A stretch of DNA of 6,598 nt from Verrucomicrobiota bacterium (GCA_903970455.1 CAJCIW010000215.1:1-6598), one strand, 5' to 3'. Numbered from the stretch's first letter, positions 1-6,436 are shown. A program made the numbers and translations. The notes: generated by a model not told the origin, from the sequence alone.

Positions 1-1
1 C

Positions 2-1966
2 TCCAATAAAGGAGGAGATGGAGCAGCTTTTGGCGGTGGAATTTTCATCAATAGTTCTTCAGCCTCTGTGACTATCGCCGGAGCAGGTCTATTTTCCGGA
101 AATACTGTGAATAGTAACAGCGGCGCCGGCGCTGCATTCGGCGAAGACTTATTCATGAGAGATGGAGTTACATTCACCTTAAGTCCGGCAAGCGGGCAAA
201 CCATCACGATGAATGGGTCGATTGTCGATGCAAACGTCCTTTCTATTCCCAGCGGACAGAGTTGGGTACAGGGGGGAAGCGGCCATGGAGGGATTACCGT
301 GAATGGCACCGGAGGAACCGTGGTATTCAATGGAATCAACACATACACGGGAGATACCTCTATCATGGCCGGGACTTTGGTGATCAATAGTTCAACGGCT
401 AACTCTTCTTTCACTATTCAAAATAATCAGGCCATTTTAAAAGGGATCGGAACTTGTGGTCCTATCAGAGTCAATACGGGAGGAACGCTTGCTCCGGGAA
501 ACTCTCCGGGAACTCTAGAGACGAGCCAAGTTGCTTTTGATTCAGGTTCGATCTTCCAAGTGGAGATCAATCCGACAACGGCAAGCTCACTAATTGTGAC
601 GGGCAACGGGACTCTTGCCGGGAGCGTCTCTGTGATCGCTGATGCAGGGACATATCCGAGCAGTGGGCAGTATCAGATCATGTCGATAGGAGGAACGATC
701 AGCGGAGCATTTGATCCGGTCGTTCTCAGTAACTCTTCAAATTTTTCGTTCAGTTTGGATCAGATGGGCAATGATCTGTTTCTCCTCTTCAATTACACGG
801 CGCCGCTAACCCCGTTAATTCCTACCGGCAATCTCGGCGGAAATGCAAGGCGGATTGCAAACTACCTCAATACAAACGCATCTGAAGATGTAATTGCTTT
901 GCTTGAATCTCTTCCTGAGAGAGAATTAAACAAGGCGATAAATGCGATCTCTCCTTCGAGAAATAGTTTTGGAGCATATATCGCAGATCAAACTGCCTTC
1001 TCATTTAGCCGTATTCTTACAGCGCACTTAGACAGCTTGCGCTATCAAAAGCCTGCAATTCGGAAGGGATCGAGCTTGACTGCAAGCCGTTCAGATAAGC
1101 CGACGGCTCCTGCGGTTAGGGAGTCTCAGCAAAAAATTACCCCATGGATCGCCGGTTATCAAGAGTTTTCTTATCTCTCTGCTTCGCAGCAAAACCCATC
1201 CTTCAAATACATTACTGAAGCTGTAGTAGCGGGTGTAGAAGCGAGAAAAGAGAAATGCTACGTCGCAGGAGCCTCTTTTGGTTACGCCCATATTCACTAC
1301 TATGCGAAAGAATCAGCAGGACATGGCAACATGAACGACTATGGGCTGTCTTTATACGGTGATGCGTATGTGAGTGATTTCTATTTTTCACCCTCTCTTT
1401 GGGGAGTGTTTAGCCAAATCGACAACACAAGAAATATCAAGTTCAGTGGATTTTCTGAAAAGGCCTCAGCGAATATCTACGCGTGGCAGTTCAACCCTCA
1501 CTTGGAAATCGGATATGATCGATGGTTTTCTTATTGCAGGCTCGCACCTTTCACGTTGCTTGATTGGGTCTCTTCTTGGCAACGAGGCTACTCTGAATCA
1601 GGCGCTACACCATTCAATGCTCATGAAAGTGGCAAATATAGTTCTATGATGCGCAGCGAAACAGGTCTTCGTATAACGCAAGATTGGGCCTACTCATGGG
1701 GTTCATTCTCTCTAAACGAAAAGGCGTCGTATATCTTTGAAAAGCCGATCAATGTCGGGAATGTTTTTGCATCGTTTCTCGGGACTCCGGGCTCTTTCAC
1801 AGTATATGCGGTCAACCAAACTCTCAATTTAGGTGCGATCGGTCTTGATTTTCTATTTGCAATCGGGAAGAAAACCCCAGTCAATATCCTCTTCGGTTAC
1901 GAGGGAGAGTTTGGATCTAACTACTTGTCGAATGAGCTCCAATTCACTATGAGCAAGGATTTCTAA
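2..1966 (+). CDS. Pmp-like autotransporter, 3' part (5' end outside window)
   Basis: The reading frame is open from the left edge (first full codon at 2), so the first available start, a GTG at 68, is internal; 654 residues are visible and the signal peptide is missing. Visible order: Pmp-style repeats with glycine-rich GAAF elements and an FSGN (FxxN) motif (residues about 1-75); one passenger-associated beta-strand repeat, GTGGTVVFNGINTYTGD to GTLVINS (about 101-130, nt 302-391); the autotransporter motif LAPGNSPGTL (163-172, nt 488-517); more beta-helix; an alpha-helical, Ser-Pro-Arg-containing linker (about 270-375); and a beta-barrel of about 275 residues from nt 1139 to the end, rich in alternating aromatic strands and ending in Phe, the usual last residue for outer-membrane insertion. 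By family knowledge the barrel inserts in the outer membrane and exposes the passenger, often as an adhesin. That this passenger is an adhesin is inference. The family call is firm, the exact Pmp subtype is not. Confidence 0.93.
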   Translation, partial: SNKGGDGAAFGGGIFINSSSASVTIAGAGLFSGNTVNSNSGAGAAFGEDLFMRDGVTFTLSPASGQTITMNGSIVDANVLSIPSGQSWVQGGSGHGGITVNGTGGTVVFNGINTYTGDTSIMAGTLVINSSTANSSFTIQNNQAILKGIGTCGPIRVNTGGTLAPGNSPGTLETSQVAFDSGSIFQVEINPTTASSLIVTGNGTLAGSVSVIADAGTYPSSGQYQIMSIGGTISGAFDPVVLSNSSNFSFSLDQMGNDLFLLFNYTAPLTPLIPTGNLGGNARRIANYLNTNASEDVIALLESLPERELNKAINAISPSRNSFGAYIADQTAFSFSRILTAHLDSLRYQKPAIRKGSSLTASRSDKPTAPAVRESQQKITPWIAGYQEFSYLSASQQNPSFKYITEAVVAGVEARKEKCYVAGASFGYAHIHYYAKESAGHGNMNDYGLSLYGDAYVSDFYFSPSLWGVFSQIDNTRNIKFSGFSEKASANIYAWQFNPHLEIGYDRWFSYCRLAPFTLLDWVSSWQRGYSESGATPFNAHESGKYSSMMRSETGLRITQDWAYSWGSFSLNEKASYIFEKPINVGNVFASFLGTPGSFTVYAVNQTLNLGAIGLDFLFAIGKKTPVNILFGYEGEFGSNYLSNELQFTMSKDF

Positions 1967-1990
1967 TCCTCAGGAGAGGTTGAAATAAAA

Positions 1991-2012
1991 AAGCCGGGTA
2001 AAAACCCGGCTT
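1991..2012 (-). terminator. Intrinsic terminator hairpin after the autotransporter
   Basis: A perfect 9-bp stem (AAGCCGGGT at 1991-1999, ACCCGGCTT at 2004-2012) with an AAAA loop starts 24 bases after the autotransporter stop codon. Read on the minus strand it is followed by a T-rich tract (complement of the A-run 1983-1990), so it is canonical for transcription coming leftward from the transposase relic. Read on the plus strand the tail is only TTGAAC, so it would be a weaker terminator for the autotransporter. It probably works in both directions at this convergent junction. Confidence 0.8.
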
Positions 2013-2082
2013 GAACGAAAACCAACCCTACCCCTTAAAAAGATTGCTTGGCGTTTTTCTAACCTGCAAGCTCTACATCTGC

Positions 2083-2346
2083 TTAAAGAAACCCGATTTC
2101 AAGAGCTTCCCAAATATTTTGCGATACTCCATTGGCTGTCCATCGGCTAAACCGAGTATAACAAGAATTCCAAGAGCCATATCGATTGGGCAAATCCCTC
2201 GATGGAGCACCTGTTCTTAGGATCCAAAAAATACCTTCCAAGATTTTACGATGAGGACGGCTCGGCCTTCCCCAATATCCCCGTTCGGGTGGCAATAAAC
2301 ACTTGATTTTTCCCCATCGTTCTTTTGTTAATATTTTGCGGTTCAT
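2083..2346 (-). pseudogene. Truncated IS5-type transposase (N-terminal DUF4096-like part)
   Basis: The 87-residue product matches the N-terminal DNA-binding region of IS5-family (IS427-like) transposases: an initial helix with ERWGKIKCLLPP, then GYWGRPSRPHRK, ILEGIFWILRTGAPSRDLP, YGSWNSCYTRFSRW and NGVSQNIWEALE. The usual GAPWRDLP motif reads GAPSRDLP here, a Trp-to-Ser change. The frame ends at 2083 just where the catalytic DDE half should begin; I read the other minus-strand frames down to the terminator at 2012 and saw no continuation, so the remaining two thirds of the gene is missing, not merely frameshifted. The start ATG (2344-2346) has a GGGGGAG Shine-Dalgarno only 3 bases upstream. 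In some IS5 relatives the transposase is split over two frames, so the short first ORF could be natural, but the second ORF is absent. Non-functional as a transposase. Confidence 0.82.
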
Positions 2347-2381
2347 AAACTCCCCCTTTTTGATAGAGGGAAATTATGAAC
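2341..2381 (-). promoter_or_regulatory. Hairpin covering the RBS and start codon of the transposase relic
   Basis: On the minus strand the 41 bases fold on themselves: GTTCATAA (2374-2381) pairs perfectly with TTATGAAC (2341-2348), which contains the start codon. After one U-U mismatch, TTTCCCTC pairs through seven positions (five Watson-Crick, two G-U) with the Shine-Dalgarno GGGGGAG (2350-2356), leaving a 9-base loop TATCAAAAA. Both the ribosome binding site and the ATG would be paired in a transcript entering from outside. Some insertion sequences, such as IS10 and IS50, use this kind of structure to block translation from read-through transcripts; applying that role here is inference. Confidence 0.55.
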
Positions 2382-2408
2382 TTATTTAGATATTTTGAAA
2401 ACGCTCCC
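2382..2408 (-). mobile_element. Possible left terminal end of the IS relic
   Basis: Upstream of the transposase relic the minus strand reads CTAG then GGGAGCGTTTTCAAAATATC (2389-2408), which has the look of an IS5-type terminal inverted repeat next to a short palindromic CTAG target. No convincing partner repeat is visible at the other side, as expected if the right end was deleted. The element boundary is therefore a guess. Confidence 0.3.
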
Positions 2409-2442
2409 TAGAGCCTTAGAATCCCGCCGGTGCCGGGCGCAC

Positions 2443-2479
2443 AAAAAAAAACTGCATGGGCCTTTCGGCACATGCAGTT
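2443..2479 (-). terminator. Intrinsic terminator of the 388-residue protein gene
   Basis: On the minus strand a 9-bp stem (AACTGCATG at 2450-2458 with CATGCAGTT at 2471-2479), a G-A mismatch and three more pairs close a GAAA tetraloop (loop 2463-2466). The structure runs straight into nine T residues (complement of the A-run 2443-2451). It begins about 37 bases after the stop codon at 2516-2518 and is a textbook Rho-independent terminator for the gene to its right. Confidence 0.92.
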
Positions 2480-2485
2480 CGCATG

Positions 2486-2509
2486 ATCACTGTCGTTGCC
2501 GACAATGAT
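2486..2509 (-). other. Second small hairpin between stop codon and terminator
   Basis: ATCA-C-TGTCG (2486-2495) pairs with CGACA-A-TGAT (2500-2509) around a TTGC loop, giving 5+4 pairs with one mismatch. It starts only 6 bases after the stop codon and just before the main terminator. It has no T-run of its own. It may protect the mRNA 3' end or may be incidental. Confidence 0.5.
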
Positions 2510-2515
2510 TAAGTG

Positions 2516-3682
2516 TTACGCAGGCAAGATAGCGCGCAAGTTTTGTATTGCCGTTTGAACCAATAGGTCATAACGTGCAGTACCAAGGTTCCCGATAACG
2601 TGATCGCCGAAGTCAACACGTCCCTCGTCGTTTCTAACATTAGCTTCCCACATTTGGAACTTAAGCGCCTGCTGAGAGGCTTCCAGTGTTCCTACAGTTC
2701 CTGCTGGTAACGCTTGGAAGCATTGCCGCTTCTCAGCACCTGTCAATCGAGTAGAAGCGAGGATCATTTCGAGAGCATCCAATTTCACTAAAGGAGACTG
2801 AATTTGGGTGATCAGGTTAACAACATTCACAACAGACGGAGTCGTAACAGCGGCACCTGCAACATCAGCAGCAGTGAGGATATTACGGATGCTGTTCACA
2901 AATGTAGCATCAGGAGCTCTGGCAACTGTCGTCGACGATGTCGTGCCAGTTGTTGAAGATGTCGTTGCTGCTGATGTTGATACAGCTGCTTCTAAAGCGT
3001 TTTTCAATGCCAGCGCTGCTGTTTTAGCCAACGCTCCACGAGGATCAGTTGCAATGATGTGATCGCCGAAGCCAAGGCCACGTCCGTCATCACTACCATG
3101 GGATGCCCAGAGCTGCCGTCTGAATCCGCTTTTGGAAGCTTGTACGTTATCTATTCCTGGTTGGCCTACATTTCCTTCTGGGAGGGCATCATAGAAACGT
3201 TTTGCAATTTCATCTGTTGAGTTGTTTGCATTGAGAACAGCGAGGAATGCTTCCATCTTGTTCACAGGAGATTGGATCCCGGTGAACAATGTTACCGCGG
3301 TATCAACCAGTTCATTGGATGGAACAGCAAAAGTTGTCGTAGCAGATGCAACGAACTGTCCACAGATCATGTCGCGACGCTGAACATCTGACCAAGTTTG
3401 ACCAGGGCCCGGAGGTGGGACTGGGACTGGTGCAGCATCTGCTTTCTCAAACCAGGAGCCGATCAATGGGAGTGTAGACAAGCAGTTGCGGATCGTGTCC
3501 ATTACGCTAGAGATCCATGCGCTGATCTGAGCGCTGAACCCTTGATTTTCAGCCGCTGAAGAAATCGAGCTGTTAGCGCTTGAAATTCCTGCATTGGGTT
3601 GTGTGACGGCAGGTTGTGTCACATTTTGTGCAGCGCTATTTGACGCGGCAGCAATAGTTGAATTTGCTATAGGAGTAGCCAT
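2516..3682 (-). CDS. Two-repeat protein of unknown family, candidate secreted protein
   Basis: I do not recognise this 388-residue protein. Residues 1-50 are Ser/Ala/Asn/Gln-rich, start MATPIANSTIAAASNS and have no Sec-type charged and hydrophobic signal, which resembles type III secretion N-termini in composition. Residues 51-80 form one amphipathic stretch (ISAWISSVMDTIRNCL, LPLIGSWFEK). A Pro-rich hinge follows (84-94, PVPVPPPGPG). Two diverged copies of one domain then appear, about 101-230 and 260-386, separated by a Ser/Thr linker (231-258). Shared positions include IQSPxxKxxA, FxALPxGxVG, a Trp, DxGR and FGDHxI. The start is the ATG at 3680-3682, with AGAGGAGG 7 bases upstream; the gene has its own leader and terminator, so it is monocistronic. 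A host-directed effector or secreted structural role is inference from composition and lineage; no catalytic motif is visible. That it is a real gene is near certain. Confidence 0.9.
   Translation of the reverse strand: MATPIANSTIAAASNSAAQNVTQPAVTQPNAGISSANSSISSAAENQGFSAQISAWISSVMDTIRNCLSTLPLIGSWFEKADAAPVPVPPPGPGQTWSDVQRRDMICGQFVASATTTFAVPSNELVDTAVTLFTGIQSPVNKMEAFLAVLNANNSTDEIAKRFYDALPEGNVGQPGIDNVQASKSGFRRQLWASHGSDDGRGLGFGDHIIATDPRGALAKTAALALKNALEAAVSTSAATTSSTTGTTSSTTVARAPDATFVNSIRNILTAADVAGAAVTTPSVVNVVNLITQIQSPLVKLDALEMILASTRLTGAEKRQCFQALPAGTVGTLEASQQALKFQMWEANVRNDEGRVDFGDHVIGNLGTARYDLLVQTAIQNLRAILPA
2525..2803 (-). repeat. Intragenic domain repeat, copy 2
   Basis: Residues 294-386 of the same protein: IQSPLVKLDALEMIL, CFQALPAGTVG, MWEANVRNDEGRVDFGDHVI and the C-terminal helix NLRAIL. 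The helical, hydrophobic-periodic pattern upstream (260-293) also parallels the stretch before copy 1, so the full unit is probably about 130 residues. Confidence 0.8.
2993..3280 (-). repeat. Intragenic domain repeat, copy 1
   Basis: Residues 135-230 of the minus-strand protein: IQSPVNKMEAFLAVL, FYDALPEGNVG, LWASHGSDDGRGLGFGDHII and a terminal helix ending KNAL. It aligns end to end with copy 2, with a small insertion (GQPGIDN) and two extra residues (DP) after FGDHII. The only clear DNA identity noticed is GTGATCGCCGAAG at 3059-3071, matching 2600-2612, so the duplication is old. Confidence 0.8.
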
Positions 3683-3689
3683 GTATTAA

Positions 3690-3697
3690 CCTCCTCT
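3690..3697 (-). promoter_or_regulatory. Strong Shine-Dalgarno of the two-repeat protein
   Basis: The minus strand reads AGAGGAGG, 7 bases before the ATG at 3680-3682. It is the strongest ribosome binding site in the window at ideal spacing. It fixes this start and suggests high translation. Confidence 0.85.
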
Positions 3698-3730
3698 AAA
3701 GGTTGTTGAAAACTGTAACGCCAAATCTTT

Positions 3731-3752
3731 TGACGTTTTTTGAAAAACATCA
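3731..3752 (-). promoter_or_regulatory. Palindrome in the leader of the two-repeat gene
   Basis: TGACGTTTTT (3731-3740) and AAAAACATCA (3743-3752) form a 10-bp inverted repeat around a 2-base centre. The single DNA mismatch becomes a G-U pair in minus-strand RNA, so the RNA stem is complete, but a 2-base loop is sterically too small and the innermost pairs would open. It lies about 50 bases upstream of the start codon. A protein-binding operator or an mRNA leader stem are both possible. Confidence 0.4.
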
Positions 3753-3761
3753 TAGATCATA
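3749..3761 (-). promoter_or_regulatory. Possible -10 elements for the two-repeat gene
   Basis: Two TATGAT hexamers (5/6 match to TATAAT) occur on the minus strand at 3749-3754 and 3756-3761, about 70-80 bases upstream of the start codon. No good -35 box sits at 16-18 bases from either (the best is TTTCTT at 3779-3784), so this is a weak assignment; an activator-dependent promoter would fit. Confidence 0.25.
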
Positions 3762-3938
3762 AATGTTAAGGGGATATTAAGAAAAGGAAAAAGCATCTGA
3801 TATTCAAAATGCCTATAGCAAGTAACTTGGAATTTTGCCCCCATTAAAGATTGAATTTTTTTTTAACAGTTGCTCTTTCGTCCTTCTAGACGAGAATTGC
3901 AAACGAAAGCATACTGGATTGGAACCATTGGACACACA

Positions 3939-4526
3939 ATGCGATTGATTCTCGGCTCACAATCTCCTCGTCGAAAAGAAATTTTAAGTTTCTTTGCTAT
4001 CCCTTTTGTGCAAATTCCCTCCGCGTTTGATGAAAATACCGTCCCTTTCCGGGGCAACCCCGCTGAATATGCTCAGGAGCTTTCTCTTAAAAAGGCCCAG
4101 GAGCTCGCTCCCCTCTTTTCAAACGATGTGATCCTAACGGCGGACACTGTCGTTTATTTTCAAAATAATATCTACAACAAACCCAGGGATAAAACAGAGG
4201 CATTCGAGATGCTAAAAACATTATCGGGGCAATGGCACCAAGTCTTTACTGCCGTCACGGTATTAAAAAAAGATCTTTGCCTCTCTGGATTTGAAGAGAC
4301 AAAAATTCTTTTTCATCCCCTAACAGACGAACAGATCCGCCTTTATCACCAAAGCTGTGAATTTCTCGACAAGGCCGGAGGCTATGCGATCCAACAGGCC
4401 GGGAGCATTCCGATTGCGCGTATCGAGGGATGCTATTACAATGTGATGGGACTGCCCCTGAATACGACGAGAGAACTTTTGCTGAAAGCGGGAATCGATC
4501 TATGGAAACATCTGAACCCCTTTTAA
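3939..4526 (+). CDS. maf: Maf-family nucleotide pyrophosphatase (YhdE type)
   Basis: This 195-residue protein hydrolyses nucleoside triphosphates to the monophosphate plus pyrophosphate in the cytoplasm, and is thought to keep modified or non-canonical nucleotides out of DNA and RNA. Family motifs in order: LILGSQSPRRKEIL at the N-terminus (residues 3-16), ILTADTVV with the putative catalytic Asp69, KPRDKTEAFEMLKTLSGQ (81-98), DKAGGYAIQ (144-152) and NVMGLPL (168-174). SPRR and DKAGGYAIQ place it with the dTTP/UTP-cleaving YhdE group rather than YceF. The usual Gly after AIQ is Gln here (AIQQAGS), a small departure. The start is taken at the ATG at 3939 because MRLILGSQSPRR is where family members begin; an in-frame TTG at 3870 would add 23 residues with no homology. 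Its Shine-Dalgarno is weak. It probably heads an operon with the HEAT gene. Confidence 0.95.
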   Translation: MRLILGSQSPRRKEILSFFAIPFVQIPSAFDENTVPFRGNPAEYAQELSLKKAQELAPLFSNDVILTADTVVYFQNNIYNKPRDKTEAFEMLKTLSGQWHQVFTAVTVLKKDLCLSGFEETKILFHPLTDEQIRLYHQSCEFLDKAGGYAIQQAGSIPIARIEGCYYNVMGLPLNTTRELLLKAGIDLWKHLNPF

Positions 4527-4532
4527 CCTGAA

Positions 4533-6278
4533 ATGAAAAACGGGAAACTCCTGCATACTTTTGTATTCGCCGTAACCTCTTTGTTGGCAGGTGGAGAAGT
4601 TTTGCCAAAGGGGAATGAGCGGGCCGGAGTTGAGATTTCAGATCTGAAAGAGCGTACTGGGATCAACAAACTGCATATCCTCTATTTGCTACAGTCGAAG
4701 GAGTTCGACCGCGCGATCGAGCTCTACCTCGATTACAAAAGGGGATTGGGCAGGGACGATTTTGAAATCTTGCAGCAAATGGCGATGATCATCCTGGAAC
4801 AGGGAGCCCGCAGCACAGATCCAGAAACGCAGTTGATCAGCATTTTTGGTTCCAGCATCGCGGGCATTTCAGCTTCGATCGATGTCCTTGAGACAGGGAT
4901 CACCAGCCCGCAACCGCAGACGCAAATGGCTGCCATTCAATTTTTAGGCCGGATGCAGGACGACAGATGTGAAGAGCTTCTCAACAAGGCGATGTCCTCA
5001 GATTATTTTTTTACCCGCTTACAGGCCGCTTATCAGCTAGCCATCCGTAAATCACGGACAGCAGTCGGGCATATTGAATCTTTGATGAATAGAGTCCCTC
5101 CCGAGATGCGCTTTTTTTTCCCTCAATTTTTCGCCCTGATCGGCACCTCTGATGCGATCGCGCTCCTCCGTAACATGATGGACGAACCGTTTCATATGAC
5201 GAGGATCGAAGCCATTTTGAGCGCAGCCCGCTATGGCCGCGATGATCTCTTGCCCATGATCCGCTCGCGCGCAACGCACTTGAACATCGCGGAACAGGAA
5301 GCTTGCGCATGCGCTATCGGCTATCTCAAAGACTCCAAGTCGATTCCTCTGCTGAAAAAATTAGCTCAATCTCCATCGACAAACGTCAAACTCGCGGCAA
5401 ATTATTCCTTATTTCTTTTAGGAGAGGAATCTGCCAAGAATGAGATTGCCATTTTGGCCAAAGAAAAAGATATTTTTGCCATTTCATTGCTCGGAGAAAT
5501 CCCTGGAATGGAGGAGATTCTTTTTCCTTTGACCCAAGATCCTCAGATGCAAGTACGTTTCAACGCTGCTTTCTCCGCGCTGAAGCTCGGCGACCACCGT
5601 CACTTTCATGTCTTTCTGGAATTTTTAATCCGCGATTCGCGCGATCTAGGATTCCAGCCCCAACATAGCGTTGGGGGCTCGCTTATGGCATGGAAGGTGA
5701 TATCTTCTGCTCAACAGCATCAAAAAAACAATCCCAACGACTTGATGGCCTTATCCCTCAACGTCAGAGAACACATGCTGAAGCTATGCCTCGACCTTCC
5801 AGCCGAGGAGTTTCTTAAAATCGCCAATGTCCTGTTCGACTCTAAGCAAGCGGACCTTATTCCGATCCTCATCGACCTGATGGAAAATCTTCAAACTCCC
5901 GAAGCGATCGCTCTTTTGAAAAATAAAGCCCAAACAGCCGGAGCTCCTCTAACACGCGCATATTGCAATCTCGCCTTGCTCAGGTTAAAACAGGGAGAAC
6001 CTTATAAATCAGTTGTCTTGAGCTGGATTTCAGCGAAAAAATATACGGAGATGTTCCGTTTCCGCCCCATGCTGCCTTGGGATCGAAAGATGTCGGAAAA
6101 ATCGAATGCCTTTGAGCTTACCCCCGAAGAAAATTCAAGGCTGCTCATCGAATGTTATCAGACCATTGCGGTCGAGCATGACAAGCAGAGCATCGAGATC
6201 ATCCTAGATGGACTCAAAACCGGACATCCCAAAAACCGTCCCATCCTCGCCGGCCTCCTCGTCCAAGCTATTCAATAA
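4533..6278 (+). CDS. HEAT-repeat protein with probable export signal
   Basis: A 581-residue alpha-solenoid protein. The N-terminus (KNGKLLHTFVFAVTSLLAGG) has a short basic start and a hydrophobic core with a possible signal-peptidase site after Gly21 (Ala at -3); there is no lipobox Cys, so a periplasmic rather than lipoprotein fate is suggested. Residues 45-90 resemble a TPR-type helical pair. HEAT-like repeats follow, for example about 129-153 (QMAAIQFLGRM), 160-188, 206-238, 252-281 (ACAIGYLKDSKSIPLLKKL), 284-310, 338-352 (QVRFNAAFSALKLGD), 438-467 and 470-487. Such scaffolds bind proteins; no enzymatic motif is seen. The start ATG lies 6 bases after the maf stop with little Shine-Dalgarno, so translation is probably coupled to maf. 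The partner and process are unknown. Confidence 0.88.
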   Translation: MKNGKLLHTFVFAVTSLLAGGEVLPKGNERAGVEISDLKERTGINKLHILYLLQSKEFDRAIELYLDYKRGLGRDDFEILQQMAMIILEQGARSTDPETQLISIFGSSIAGISASIDVLETGITSPQPQTQMAAIQFLGRMQDDRCEELLNKAMSSDYFFTRLQAAYQLAIRKSRTAVGHIESLMNRVPPEMRFFFPQFFALIGTSDAIALLRNMMDEPFHMTRIEAILSAARYGRDDLLPMIRSRATHLNIAEQEACACAIGYLKDSKSIPLLKKLAQSPSTNVKLAANYSLFLLGEESAKNEIAILAKEKDIFAISLLGEIPGMEEILFPLTQDPQMQVRFNAAFSALKLGDHRHFHVFLEFLIRDSRDLGFQPQHSVGGSLMAWKVISSAQQHQKNNPNDLMALSLNVREHMLKLCLDLPAEEFLKIANVLFDSKQADLIPILIDLMENLQTPEAIALLKNKAQTAGAPLTRAYCNLALLRLKQGEPYKSVVLSWISAKKYTEMFRFRPMLPWDRKMSEKSNAFELTPEENSRLLIECYQTIAVEHDKQSIEIILDGLKTGHPKNRPILAGLLVQAIQ

Positions 6279-6436
6279 TGATTTAATTTAACAATTTTGT
6301 TGTTTCGCAGGGGTGATTTCAGCAATTACAGAAATAAAGTCCTTTGGTTTGGAAGTAAACTCTCTCTGAAAGAAATTCAAAATCGAGGCGTGATTGTTCG
6401 AAATATGTCTTGCAAGTAGATAGGCTAAAACAAGCT

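Noticed and set aside
2046..2066. GGCGTTTTTCTAACC as the right inverted repeat of the IS relic
   Set aside because: It shares only GCGTTTT with the candidate left end at 2389-2408, too little to claim a paired repeat or a MITE-like deletion derivative.
2423..2437. CCCG/CGGG stem between the IS relic and the terminator
   Set aside because: Only four pairs with a seven-base loop; not meaningful beside the strong terminator next to it.
2808..3062. Plus-strand ORF opposite the two-repeat gene
   Set aside because: Its low-complexity Val/Ala/Thr composition is the antisense image of the repeat protein's Ser/Thr/Ala-rich coding; there is no independent support.
3870..3938. TTG-initiated 23-residue extension of maf
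   Set aside because: The extra residues show no similarity to Maf proteins, which begin at the MRLILGSQSPRR-type segment; the ATG at 3939 is the better start.
5112..5119. Eight-T tract in the HEAT gene as a phase-variation switch
   Set aside because: It encodes part of RFFFP in a long intact frame; eight bases is short for a contingency locus and a similar seven-T run occurs at 5006-5012, in line with Phe-rich coding.
5656..5679. Strong hairpin AGCCCCAAC / GTTGGGGGCT inside the HEAT gene
   Set aside because: It lies within well-supported coding sequence (QPQHSVGGS region), has a bulged G and no T-run; chance or local mRNA structure is a sufficient explanation.
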